In this document: in pieces, positions 27,056-35,157 of the stretch
Layout: each line of letters begins with the position of its first letter
How positions within the stretch are numbered: the stretch's first letter is position 1
Origin: Aegicerativicinus sediminis
GTDB lineage: Bacteria; Bacteroidota; Bacteroidia; Flavobacteriales; Flavobacteriaceae
NCBI RefSeq assembly: GCF_015476115.1
Contig: NZ_CP064295.1
Location: 124,001 to 188,000, forward strand
Direction: 5' to 3'
Length of the DNA: 64,000 nucleotides
The notes under the pieces: model-generated
Told to the model about the DNA's origin: nothing
Seen by the model: only the letters and a program-made list of their open reading frames with translations
The model's database searches: none
Program-made: the position numbers and the translations under genes

Positions 27056-28838
27056 AACAGTCAATATAAATTTAGCCGGTATATTTTTCCATATCGATGA
27101 AGACGCGTACTTGAAGTTACAGCGTTACTTAGAGGCTATCAAACGTTCATTTACCGACTCTCAGGGCAGATCTGAAATAATCTCGGACATTGAAGCCCGT
27201 ATTGCAGAATTGTTTACTGAACGTGTACAGTTCGACAAACAAGTTATTGGTGTTAAGCTCGTGGATGAGGTAATTGCCATCATGGGACAACCAGAAGATT
27301 ACTTGGTAGATGATGAAATTTTCGAGGATGGACCAACTGCTTCACATACTTATAAAAGCCAGCCTTCCAAAAAGTTATATAGAGACACCGATAACTCTTA
27401 TATAGCTGGTGTTTCATCTGGTTTAGGACATTATTTAGGAATAGATGCTGTTTGGGTAAGATTACTGTGGATTCTATTAACTTTAGGATCTGGAGGAACA
27501 TTCATACTAGTGTACATCTTATTTTGGGTGTTAGTTCCTGAGGCAACGACAACTTCTGAAAAGCTGATCATGACGGGCGAACCCGTTAATATCAGCAACA
27601 TTGAAAAAAAAATTAAAGACGGGTTTGATAATGTCTCACAGACAGTATCTGACACAGTAAAAAATGTAGATTTTCAGAAGCACGGTAATAAGATAAAATC
27701 GAGCACTAAAACGTTCTTTGACACTTTGGGGGATGTCGTTATGTTTTTTCTCAAAGTATTTGCAAAATTCATCGGGGTAATTTTACTACTGACTGGAGCT
27801 GTAGCAATATTTGCACTATTTATAAGTTTAATTTCAATCGGTAGCATTTCTAACGTCCACCCCATGTGGATGGATTATGTAAATGCCGTTAATACGGTTG
27901 GACTGCCAATTTGGCTAGGATCTTTGATGATTTTTCTACTCATTGGAATCCCCCTATTTTTCCTTTTATATTTAGGTTTAAAAATTCTGATTACTAACCT
28001 AAAGTCAATGGGAAGAATTGCCAAATTCAGTCTTCTTGGTGTATGGATTTTGGCCCTAATCGGGGTGTTATATATTGGACTAACGCAGGCTTCCTACTAT
28101 TCTTTGGAAAATTCCTCAAAAAGTTCAGAGGAGCTTTACATAAGTTCTAATGATACCATTTCAGTTAAAATGAATGCTAGTGATTTGGACTATATCAATA
28201 AGAGCATGTACAGAAATAATGGTTTCGATATAGCTTATGATGATGAAGGCCATAAAATGATTTATTCCAAAAACATAAGGATTGCATTTAAATCAACAAG
28301 CGATAGTATAGGAAGAATTGATGTTATAAAAGAAGCCAAGGGTAGGAATTTCGCTGAGGCCAAGAAAACGGCCGACCAAATAAATTATAACTACAATCTA
28401 AAAGGTGACGAATTATTATTAGACAATTTTTTGGTTACGGATCATGAAAATAAATTTATGGATCAAAATGTCCGAATAGTGATTCATGTACCAGAGGGGA
28501 AAATCCTGAAAATAAGCGATAATATCGGTTCATTCTTAAACTATTATTCTACTTCAGAAAATATTATTTCTAGAAGTTTTGCAGGCCATTATGTAAAAAT
28601 ACTTGAGGATGAAGCTCTATGCCTAGACTGTGAAGATGAGGACGAAGATGAGGAGTTCTCAATTAAAGTTAATGTTAATGACAATAATAATGGTTTAAAG
28701 ATAGATGAGAACGGTGTAGAATTTAAAAAGGATAGCCTAAAGGTTAAGGTCAATGGGGATGGAATTGATGCAAAGGGCGAAGAACTAAGATTAAAAGTTA
28801 CACCAGATACTGTTGAATTAACATCAGATGACAACTAA
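27048..28838 (+). CDS. PspC domain membrane protein
   Basis: The 596-residue protein has an N-terminal cytosolic domain (1-100) that begins with VNINLAGIFFHIDEDAY. A PspC domain (about 105-165; YIAGVSSGLGHYLGIDAVWVR) carries one membrane helix. Three further helices follow between about 230 and 350, then a C-terminal extracytoplasmic domain ending in acidic repeats (EDEDEDEE near 545). PspC relates to the phage-shock envelope stress sensor. The gene is coupled to PadR and followed by DUF2807 genes, the usual arrangement. Confidence 0.92.
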   Translation: MNKTVNINLAGIFFHIDEDAYLKLQRYLEAIKRSFTDSQGRSEIISDIEARIAELFTERVQFDKQVIGVKLVDEVIAIMGQPEDYLVDDEIFEDGPTASHTYKSQPSKKLYRDTDNSYIAGVSSGLGHYLGIDAVWVRLLWILLTLGSGGTFILVYILFWVLVPEATTTSEKLIMTGEPVNISNIEKKIKDGFDNVSQTVSDTVKNVDFQKHGNKIKSSTKTFFDTLGDVVMFFLKVFAKFIGVILLLTGAVAIFALFISLISIGSISNVHPMWMDYVNAVNTVGLPIWLGSLMIFLLIGIPLFFLLYLGLKILITNLKSMGRIAKFSLLGVWILALIGVLYIGLTQASYYSLENSSKSSEELYISSNDTISVKMNASDLDYINKSMYRNNGFDIAYDDEGHKMIYSKNIRIAFKSTSDSIGRIDVIKEAKGRNFAEAKKTADQINYNYNLKGDELLLDNFLVTDHENKFMDQNVRIVIHVPEGKILKISDNIGSFLNYYSTSENIISRSFAGHYVKILEDEALCLDCEDEDEDEEFSIKVNVNDNNNGLKIDENGVEFKKDSLKVKVNGDGIDAKGEELRLKVTPDTVELTSDDN

Positions 28839-28956
28839 TTACATTTCATCCGTAAAAATCAACAGCTGAGTATAAGATAGTTTTTATATCTCAATAGATT
28901 CATCAATTTTGAATAAGAAAAATAACATAAATCAATCAACAAAAAATCAATCAATA

Positions 28957-29685
28957 ATGACAACTATTAGCAAAATTATCGCAACAACTATCATGAGTTT
29001 AATCATGGTTAGCTGTAATTTCGATATGAATTTAATTGCCGGAGAAAAAGGAAATGGCAATGTTGTAAGTATAGAGAGAAAATTTGACCAAAAATTTACC
29101 GCCATTTATGCCGGCGAAGGTTTAGATGTATATTTAAAGCAAGATGGAGGAAACAGTGCATTAGTGGAAGCTGATGAAAACTTGCAAGAAATGATTGAAA
29201 CAGAAATCAAGGATGGCACCTTACACATTGGTGTTGATGGACAAATTTCTTGGGCCAAATCTAGAAAAGTATATGTTTCTTTTGGAAACATTGAAAAGAT
29301 AAAATCTACTAGCGGAAGCGATGTTTATTCAGACGGAGTTATAAAAGCAACGGATCTTGAACTTATTGCCACAAGTGGAAGTGATATGGAAGTTGAAATT
29401 TTGGCTGATAACTTAAACTGTAAAACCACAAGTGGAAGCGATATGAAATTATCCGGCAGAGTTGATAAATTAGAAGCTGAAGCAACCAGTGGCAGTGATT
29501 TAAAAGCTGGAGAATTACAAGCTAGGGTAACCAAGGCCAGAGCAAGCAGTGGAGCAGATTTAACTTTGAACACAACTGAGGAATTAGTTGCAAAAGCATC
29601 AAGTGGCGGAGATATTCGGTACTCAGGTAACCCAGAAAAAATAGATACTAAAGATTCCTCTTCAGGAAGCATTAGGCGTTATTAA
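28957..29685 (+). CDS. Head GIN domain (DUF2807) lipoprotein with SGSD repeats
   Basis: ATG at 28957 (MTTISKIIATT) gives a proper lipoprotein signal with lipobox SLIMVSC; an in-frame TTG at 28909 would add 16 polar residues. The mature domain is DUF2807, a beta-helix or autotransporter-like adhesin fold. It carries about six regular turns marked by the repeated tetrapeptide SGSD (later SGAD and SGGD) every 20-24 residues. The function is unknown; such proteins are presumed to sit on the envelope surface. It follows PspC by 118 bases. Confidence 0.88.
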   Translation: MTTISKIIATTIMSLIMVSCNFDMNLIAGEKGNGNVVSIERKFDQKFTAIYAGEGLDVYLKQDGGNSALVEADENLQEMIETEIKDGTLHIGVDGQISWAKSRKVYVSFGNIEKIKSTSGSDVYSDGVIKATDLELIATSGSDMEVEILADNLNCKTTSGSDMKLSGRVDKLEAEATSGSDLKAGELQARVTKARASSGADLTLNTTEELVAKASSGGDIRYSGNPEKIDTKDSSSGSIRRY

Positions 29686-29721
29686 GCCAAGCAAAAAAAG
29701 GACTAACCAACCAATTAAAAC

Positions 29722-29765
29722 AACCATTTCAATCTCGGTTATCGAGTTTGGGATGGTTTTTGTTT
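29722..29765 (+). terminator. Terminator after first DUF2807 gene
   Basis: Outer arms AACCAT/ATGGTT and inner arms CTCG/CGAG form a bulged hairpin, followed by T-rich sequence. It is placed between the two DUF2807 genes. Confidence 0.65.
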
Positions 29766-29796
29766 TATATTTGTTTAGACAAGATTAATTTTTAGC

Positions 29797-30639
29797 ATGA
29801 AGAAAAACCCATGTCTTCTGTTGGTAATTTTATTTATTAGTGGCAGTAACTATTTACTTGCCCAAGGTAATGAAAAGGTAAAAGGAAACAGAGATGTAAC
29901 GATTGAGCAAGTCCCAGTTGCAGAATTTAACAAAATCGTATTGGGGGAAGATTTTACTGCAGATATTGTATATAACAAAAGTACCTCTGTTCAAGTAGAA
30001 GCGGATGGTAATTTACACGAATACCTGAAAATTGAGGTGGTTGATAGCGTATTGAAATTTTCAACCACTGCACCTATTGGTTCAAAAAAGAAAATGCATT
30101 TTACAATTAATTATGGGGATTCCTTTCATGAAATTGAGGTGCTAGATGATGCTGAAATTAGGTCTTTGACTTCCCTTGAAATAAAAAATGCAATGGTAAA
30201 AACGGACGGAAGCTCTAAAGCCTATTTGAATATTAAAACAGATAATTTCAAGTTTGTTGCGTTAGATCGGGCTAAGATTCGATTGAATCTGACTGCCCAA
30301 AACAGTGAGATTGAAATGAGTGACAATAGCCGCCTTGATGGTTTGATTACATCTACAACATCCAACATAGATTTATACCAAAGGGCTCATGCTTATATAG
30401 AAGGTGATGCTTTAGAAAGCAGAATAAGGGTTGATAATAATTCCAAATTTGACGGAAGAAACTTCACAAATAAAACCTGTAATCTTGTGGCAGAAATTGG
30501 CAGTGAAGCCCATGTTGATGTTTCTGAAACGATTAACGTTCAAGTATCTGGAAGTAGTGAAATCTACCTATATAATGAACCCAAAATTACCCTAGAACGT
30601 TTTAGCGACACGGCACGACTTCAGAAAAAAATTAAGTAA
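29797..30639 (+). CDS. Head GIN domain (DUF2807) secreted protein
   Basis: The 280-residue precursor has a standard signal peptide (MKKNPCLLLVILFISG, cleavage near AQG at about 23) with no lipobox Cys. The DUF2807 domain follows (VAEFNKIVLGEDFTADIVYN near 50, LKFSTTAPIG near 95). It is a paralogue of the preceding protein but lacks the SGSD turns. It was possibly derived by tandem duplication. It is separated from its paralogue by a terminator hairpin, so it probably has its own promoter. Confidence 0.87.
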   Translation: MKKNPCLLLVILFISGSNYLLAQGNEKVKGNRDVTIEQVPVAEFNKIVLGEDFTADIVYNKSTSVQVEADGNLHEYLKIEVVDSVLKFSTTAPIGSKKKMHFTINYGDSFHEIEVLDDAEIRSLTSLEIKNAMVKTDGSSKAYLNIKTDNFKFVALDRAKIRLNLTAQNSEIEMSDNSRLDGLITSTTSNIDLYQRAHAYIEGDALESRIRVDNNSKFDGRNFTNKTCNLVAEIGSEAHVDVSETINVQVSGSSEIYLYNEPKITLERFSDTARLQKKIK

Positions 30640-30732
30640 ACCAGTTTTGGTATAGTCAATAATCTGACCCACTCAAGTCATCTCTCGCAATTCAGGATTT
30701 CGTAAGGCAGAGTAAAACCAAAAAGTATTAAA

Positions 30733-30763
30733 TAAAAAAACCGAAGATTTACATCTTCGGTTC
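30733..30763 (-). terminator. Terminator of trxB
   Basis: On the reverse strand, AACCGAAGATG-TAA-ATCTTCGGTT is followed by seven T residues, 5 bases beyond the trxB stop. Confidence 0.9.
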
Positions 30764-30767
30764 CTTA

Positions 30768-31730
30768 TTATGCCTCAATGAAGGCTTCTTTTGCTGCCAA
30801 ATATCGTTCGGCATCTAAAGCAGCCATACAACCCGTACCTGCAGCGGTAACAGCTTGTCTATATACTTTATCCGCAGCATCTCCTGAAACAAAAACACCT
30901 GGGATATTAGTTTTTGAAGTGCCAGGAACATTTTTTATATATCCAACACTATCCAATTCTAAGAAATCTTTAAAAATATCTGTATTTGGTTTATGTCCTA
31001 TAGCAACAAAAAATCCAGTGGCGGGAATCACTTGCGTTTCACCAGTAACATTGTTTTTAACTTTTACACCAGTAACAACACTGCCATCTCCCAAAACTTC
31101 TTCAGTCTCAGTATTAAATAAGATTTCAATATTAGCTGTATTTTTAACTCTTGCCTCCATGATTTTAGACGCTCTAAACTCATCTCTTCTAACTAACATG
31201 GTCACTTTTTTACAAAGTTTAGAAAGGTAATGTGCTTCCTCACAAGCAGAATCCCCAGCACCCACAATAACAACTTCCTGGTTTCTGTAGAAAAATCCAT
31301 CACAAACCGCACAGGCAGATACACCTCCACCCAATTGAAGATACTTCTGTTCAGAAGGTAGATTTAAATATTTTGCCGAAGCTCCAGTGGAAATAATTAC
31401 AGTATCACAAAGAATTTCTTTTTCTTCATTGACCCAAACCCTATGTACATCTCCACTAAAATCAATCTTGGTAATCCAACCATCACGAACATCAGTTTCG
31501 AAACGTTCAGCTTGCTTTCGCAATTCTACCATCATTTCAGGACCTGTAATTCCTTCTGGATAGCCAGGAAAGTTTTCGACCTCATTTGTAGTAGTTAATT
31601 GACCTCCTGGTTGTGTTCCTTGGTACAATACTGGACTCATATTAGCTCGTGCCGCATAAATAGCCGCGGTATAACCAGCTGGTCCAGACCCTATAATTAA
31701 GCATTTTACGTGCTCTAAGTTATCAGACAT
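30768..31730 (-). CDS. trxB: Thioredoxin-disulfide reductase
   Basis: The 320-residue flavoprotein has the FAD-binding motif GSGPAGYTAAIYAAR (about 13-27), the redox pair CAVC in GGGVSACAVCDGFF (near 140), and the NADPH-binding motif GAGDSACEEA. A late FVSGDAADKVYRQAVTAAGTG segment completes the FAD site. It reduces thioredoxin with NADPH. It is monocistronic, with its own terminator. Confidence 0.97.
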   Translation of the reverse strand: MSDNLEHVKCLIIGSGPAGYTAAIYAARANMSPVLYQGTQPGGQLTTTNEVENFPGYPEGITGPEMMVELRKQAERFETDVRDGWITKIDFSGDVHRVWVNEEKEILCDTVIISTGASAKYLNLPSEQKYLQLGGGVSACAVCDGFFYRNQEVVIVGAGDSACEEAHYLSKLCKKVTMLVRRDEFRASKIMEARVKNTANIEILFNTETEEVLGDGSVVTGVKVKNNVTGETQVIPATGFFVAIGHKPNTDIFKDFLELDSVGYIKNVPGTSKTNIPGVFVSGDAADKVYRQAVTAAGTGCMAALDAERYLAAKEAFIEA

Positions 31731-31877
31731 TGCTCTAAAATTTTCTATTTTGCAAAAGTAGCATAAAAGGACAAAAACTTACATTTGAAATATTAAAACT
31801 TCGTTATGTTGTATAAGTAGGCTGACAATACTTATTTAAATGCAGTTAATACCAGTAATTTTTAAATTTGGCTAAAT

Positions 31878-32285
31878 ATGAGTGTTATTTCAAGGGACAA
31901 AAATCTGATTAAAATATTTTACACCTCTAATTCTACCATTGGCAAGCAAACTTTAGCTTATTTAAAATCATCTTTTAAAGATATTTTGGAAATTGATATA
32001 GAAAAAACCAAAGTTACCGGAACGCAATGGGTAGAACTAGCTGAAAATCTAAAATGCAAGGTTGGTGATTTAATTGATAAAATTCATCCCGATTTTGAGC
32101 AGAATTACGATGCAAAAACCAATTTAAGTTCCCAAGATTGGATAAAAATTTTAGATAAGCACCCTAGTGTTTTAACTTATCCTATTGTAATATTTGGTGA
32201 TGATGTTTACCAGGTCAACAATCCTTCCGATGTCGAAAAATATATTGATGATAGCAGTGCTGGACTTGATGAACAAAATCCATAA
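31878..32285 (+). CDS. ArsC/Spx-like thioredoxin-fold protein lacking the catalytic Cys
   Basis: The 135-residue protein follows the ArsC-family course: IFYTSNSTIGKQTLAYLKS at the position of the usual N-x2-C-x-K/S-R motif, an EIDIEKTKVTGTQWVEL strand-helix, and a late L.YPIVIFGDDVYQV strand-turn. The arsenate-reductase cysteine is replaced by Ser or Thr (NST instead of a Cys-containing loop). The only Cys (KCKVGD) sits elsewhere. It cannot work as a standard arsenate reductase. A regulatory, Spx-like or degenerate role is possible. Confidence 0.75.
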   Translation: MSVISRDKNLIKIFYTSNSTIGKQTLAYLKSSFKDILEIDIEKTKVTGTQWVELAENLKCKVGDLIDKIHPDFEQNYDAKTNLSSQDWIKILDKHPSVLTYPIVIFGDDVYQVNNPSDVEKYIDDSSAGLDEQNP

Positions 32286-32313
32286 AAAAAGGCTCCAAAA
32301 AATGGAGCCTTTC
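32284..32313. terminator. Bidirectional terminator
   Basis: AGGCTCC-AAAAAAT-GGAGCCT is flanked by A7 and T3 between convergent genes. The A run makes it strongest for the reverse-strand lipoprotein gene. Confidence 0.8.
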
Positions 32314-32330
32314 TATTGTAAGGTAATTTA

Positions 32331-32513
32331 TTAATTATCATCTAATGCATCACTGACATCATCAGCAACATCTTCAGCTTTGTCCCCTATATCATCTGCT
32401 ACATCCTCTATATCATCTGCTACATCATCAGCTTTCGTTTCTCTGCATCCTGTTAACGTCAACGTTGAAGACAACGAAAACATTAGGATTGCGGCTAAAA
32501 ATAATTTTCTCAT
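32331..32513 (-). CDS. Small Asp-rich lipoprotein (60 aa)
   Basis: The 60-residue precursor has a signal with lipobox LTLTGC (Cys23). A very acidic mature part of about 38 residues follows, built from near-heptad units (DDVADDIEDVADDIGDKAED). This would form an amphipathic acidic helix on the membrane surface. Similar short lipoproteins occur with stress genes in Bacteroidota. The function is unknown. It sits downstream of the DUF1328 gene on the same strand with a 34-base gap, so they are likely co-transcribed. Confidence 0.85.
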   Translation of the reverse strand: MRKLFLAAILMFSLSSTLTLTGCRETKADDVADDIEDVADDIGDKAEDVADDVSDALDDN

Positions 32514-32547
32514 AAGTTAAATGTGTTGATTAATTAAAAATTGATTA

Positions 32548-32709
32548 TTATCGTTTTACTACTCCTTTTAACAATGAAAGAATAAATAATACCAAGAATA
32601 TAAAAAATATGACCTTGGCAATTCCTGCAGCTGCGCCAGCTACACCTCCAAAACCAAGGATTGCTGCAATTACTGCTATCACTACAAATATGATTGTCCA
32701 ACGTAACAT
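32548..32709 (-). CDS. DUF1328 small membrane protein (YtjA-like, 53 aa)
   Basis: Reading from ATG at 32709 gives 53 codons to TAA at 32548: [20 protein letters not shown], then a [12 protein letters not shown] loop, a second helix [13 protein letters not shown] and the tail KGVVKR. This is the full DUF1328 pattern (two helices with a Gly/Ala turn). Members such as E. coli YtjA are linked to stress and stationary phase, but the function is undefined. A larger frame across the same DNA has no such pattern and is rejected. A 7-bp inverted repeat lies 24-41 bases upstream. Confidence 0.92.
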   Translation of the reverse strand: MLRWTIIFVVIAVIAAILGFGGVAGAAAGIAKVIFFIFLVLFILSLLKGVVKR

Positions 32710-32732
32710 AATGTTCTAATTTTAAGTTAACG

Positions 32733-32750
32733 ACTTCTTCTCTAAGAAGT
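32733..32750 (-). repeat. Inverted repeat upstream of DUF1328 gene
   Basis: ACTTCTT-CTCT-AAGAAGT is a perfect 7-bp hairpin or operator, 24 bases upstream of the DUF1328 ATG. There is no T run, so it is not a terminator. It could be a leader stem or a protein site. Confidence 0.45.
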
Positions 32751-32806
32751 TCTTGATACAAATTTGCTCAAACTTATCCAAGGAATTATGCTTAATCCAA
32801 TTTATC

Positions 32807-32839
32807 CTTAACCCATAAGGTATATTACTTAACCCGTAA
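32807..32839. promoter_or_regulatory. Tandem direct repeat phased 21 bp, candidate AraC-type operator
   Basis: CTTAACCCATAA (32807-32818) and CTTAACCCGTAA (32828-32839) match at 11 of 12 positions, with starts exactly 21 bp apart, two helical turns. They lie between the divergent DUF1328 gene and an AraC regulator gene. Same-face direct repeats are the usual site architecture for AraC proteins. Which regulator binds is inferred from proximity. Confidence 0.5.
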
Positions 32840-32936
32840 AACATCGCCCTCACCTTATTTATATTATTCAAAACAGTCATAAAATGTTTATCTTAGTCTT
32901 ACAATTTATACTAACAGCCTAGCGAATTTTCCACTT

Positions 32937-33974
32937 GTGAAAGAGCCAATATATTTTGAAGATATTCACGCCAATGAGGTTATAGAAAAATTGGCCAATG
33001 AATTTGGAGCTTCCTTAATTGATTCTCAAGGTGCGGAAGGCTTTTTATTGCCTGAAAAGTTAGGAAAAGGAATAATCAACTCCCATGAATTTACCCATGG
33101 TATTGAAACCACTGTCTTCGATTTTTCCACAACCAAAACAATGGAATTATCCTTCAATTATCCATTAGTCTGTCCATTAAGAGTTATTTACAATTTGGGG
33201 GATTCAATTAATATTTCATTGGAAGACCCAACAACAGATAAAATTAAAATTGATCCCTCCCAATATCTGCTCCTTTCAACCAGCACTAAATTTCATCATA
33301 TCCTTGAAATAAAATCGAAAAGCGATATCTCGCTAATCATTATTGACATATATCGTAAAGATTTTGAAGAAAAAATAGAACAATACCTTAAAAATATGGA
33401 TTCTGAGTTAGTTGATATTTTTAGGGATTTGAATGGGATAAATCAATTTTATCATAAAAGTACTTTTCCTAAGAAAATTGCTGTACTTATTGAAGAGCTT
33501 TTAGATTCTGAACATGAAGATTTTATGAAGTCTGTTTTTGTTGAAGGTAAAACCCAAGAAATCTTGGCTACTACAATACAGACCTATATGGACACCAAAA
33601 ATGGTAAAGGTTTTCATATTAATGATGCATACCTGAAAAAGCTCGAACAGGTTGAAGAAATTATTCAAAGAGACTTAGAAAATGTTCCTAGTATTGCCGA
33701 GTTAGCTAAATTGGTTGGAATTAACCAAAATAAACTGCAACAGGGTTTCAAACACATGTTTAAAGTTTCTGTGAATAATTATATCCGAAATCAAAAAATG
33801 TCTAAAGCCAGAGAATTATTAGAATCTACGGATTTGAACATCACTGAAATAAGTGAACGAATAGGAATCAACTCCAAAAGTTATTTCTCTAAATTATTTA
33901 GGCAGTATTACGGTTTATCGCCCAAAAATTATCAATGCCGGTTTAAGGAGGAAAACGCTTCAAAATCAGCTTAA
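32937..33974 (+). CDS. AraC family transcriptional regulator, paralogue 1
   Basis: The 345-residue protein has a C-terminal AraC domain (about 240-340) with two HTH units (SIAELAKLVGINQNKLQ and NITEISERIGINSKSYFS) and the closing LFRQYYGLSPKNYQ. The N-terminal domain (about 1-215) starts with a motif shared by all four paralogues here (EKLGKGIINSHEFTHGIETTVFDF, residues 36-59), probably a cupin-like sensor. The start is GTG at 32937. The effector is unknown. A phased direct repeat lies about 100 bases upstream. Confidence 0.93.
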   Translation: MKEPIYFEDIHANEVIEKLANEFGASLIDSQGAEGFLLPEKLGKGIINSHEFTHGIETTVFDFSTTKTMELSFNYPLVCPLRVIYNLGDSINISLEDPTTDKIKIDPSQYLLLSTSTKFHHILEIKSKSDISLIIIDIYRKDFEEKIEQYLKNMDSELVDIFRDLNGINQFYHKSTFPKKIAVLIEELLDSEHEDFMKSVFVEGKTQEILATTIQTYMDTKNGKGFHINDAYLKKLEQVEEIIQRDLENVPSIAELAKLVGINQNKLQQGFKHMFKVSVNNYIRNQKMSKARELLESTDLNITEISERIGINSKSYFSKLFRQYYGLSPKNYQCRFKEENASKSA

Positions 33975-34053
33975 ACAGTCCCCAAAAATCTTATATTATA
34001 AGAAAAAACCTACTTTTCTAACGTTTTGAACTAAAATTGTCAATCATAGTTTC

Positions 34054-34064
34054 AAAAGTGTTAA
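34054..34064 (+). promoter_or_regulatory. AAAAGTGTTAA motif upstream of AraC paralogue 2
   Basis: This 11-mer lies 58 bases ahead of the preferred ATG. The identical 11-mer occurs twice, in opposite orientation, ahead of AraC paralogue 4, which suggests a shared regulator. Confidence 0.4.
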
Positions 34065-34122
34065 AGTGATTTAGAGTTTAGACAGAAATTTGTGCGCCAT
34101 CAATCTAAATCTATCTCCAAAT

Positions 34123-35157
34123 ATGGTTAAAATAAACAATAATGTTGAATCCAGTTCAGAATTATTACCTTCTATTAATAAAGTATTAAACGGAAATCTT
34201 TCAACAGAAAATGGCGAAACAATACTTTCGTTTAATAATCATTTGGGCAAGGGGAAAATTAGAAACATGGATTTTTCCCATGGCGTATCCCTATTAAGTT
34301 TCAATTTGAAGTTTAATTCGGATGTTCAATTTATTTTTAATAATAAAAAGTTCAATCCAATTGAATTTATTTTTATTACCAAGGGTGAACTTTACTTCCA
34401 AGATTCAAATGAGGAAGAAACTTCCAAACTTTTACAGTACCAAAACATTATCATCTCAAATAAGAAGTCTAGTCAATCTTCTTACATTTTCCCTAAAGAC
34501 AAAAAGATAAAGGTCAACTTTATAATGATTCTTAGAGACCAGTACAACTTGAAGTCTAATCATAACGTTGACACGCTTGAAAAATCAATCAAATACATTT
34601 TTGATAAGGATGGAGATAAAGAGGATTATAGCCACCTTGGAAGTTTTAATCTTAAGATTGCCGATTTAACCAAACAATTGAATAAAACCAGGGACTCAGG
34701 AATTATTCGTTCATTAACAATTGAAGGTTATATCGCTTTAATTATGGCTATGCAGCTTATGGAGCACCATAACCATATTAATGATGTAATATTACCAGAA
34801 TCCTTAAGCCAAAGTGATATAAAGAAAATACACAAACTTTCGGGCTTTATCGTAGATCATATCTCCGAAGATTTAACTGTAAAAACTCTAGCCATGGAAA
34901 TTGGGTTGAGTCCAAAAAAACTACAGTTAGGCTTTAAGCTATTATATTCAAAATCAGTTAATGAATATGTACGTCAGCATAAATTAGAGATTGCTCGAGA
35001 TTTAATTAAAAATACAGATTATTCAATATCTGAAGTGGTCTATAAAATAGGATATAGGAGCAGAAGCTATTTTTCTAAAATTTTCCAGGAGTATTATGGT
35101 ATACTACCAATTGATTATCGGGAAAAGGTTAAGTCATCAACCTTCGTTAAATCTTAG
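34123..35157 (+). CDS. AraC family transcriptional regulator, paralogue 2
   Basis: The preferred start is ATG at 34123 (MVKINNNVESSSELLPSI); a TTG at 34090 would add eleven residues. The C-terminal AraC domain has LTVKTLAMEIGLSPKKLQ and SISEVVYKIGYRSRSYFSK followed by FQEYYGILPIDY. The N-terminal part has the shared LGKGKIRNMDFSHGVSLLSFN motif. It is closely related in layout to the other three AraC genes of this region. Its end overlaps the convergent SRAP-like gene by 11 bases. Confidence 0.92.
   Translation: MVKINNNVESSSELLPSINKVLNGNLSTENGETILSFNNHLGKGKIRNMDFSHGVSLLSFNLKFNSDVQFIFNNKKFNPIEFIFITKGELYFQDSNEEETSKLLQYQNIIISNKKSSQSSYIFPKDKKIKVNFIMILRDQYNLKSNHNVDTLEKSIKYIFDKDGDKEDYSHLGSFNLKIADLTKQLNKTRDSGIIRSLTIEGYIALIMAMQLMEHHNHINDVILPESLSQSDIKKIHKLSGFIVDHISEDLTVKTLAMEIGLSPKKLQLGFKLLYSKSVNEYVRQHKLEIARDLIKNTDYSISEVVYKIGYRSRSYFSKIFQEYYGILPIDYREKVKSSTFVKS

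Noticed and set aside
28589-28834. Ser-rich reverse-strand frame opposite the PspC C-terminus
   Set aside because: The Ser/Leu runs are the antisense of the Glu/Asp-rich end of the PspC protein.
29325-29672. Reverse-strand frame of 115 codons with repeated SLPLV
   Set aside because: It mirrors the SGSD repeats of the DUF2807 gene on the other strand.
32534-32761. A 75-codon reverse-strand frame with several Cys and Trp
   Set aside because: It is a shadow of the DUF1328 gene at 32548-32709, whose frame has the complete family pattern; the longer frame has no coherent features.
33996-34016. AT-rich hairpin CTTATA-TATAAG after AraC paralogue 1 as terminator
   Set aside because: The stem is wholly A/T apart from its end pair, and there is no T run on the coding strand.
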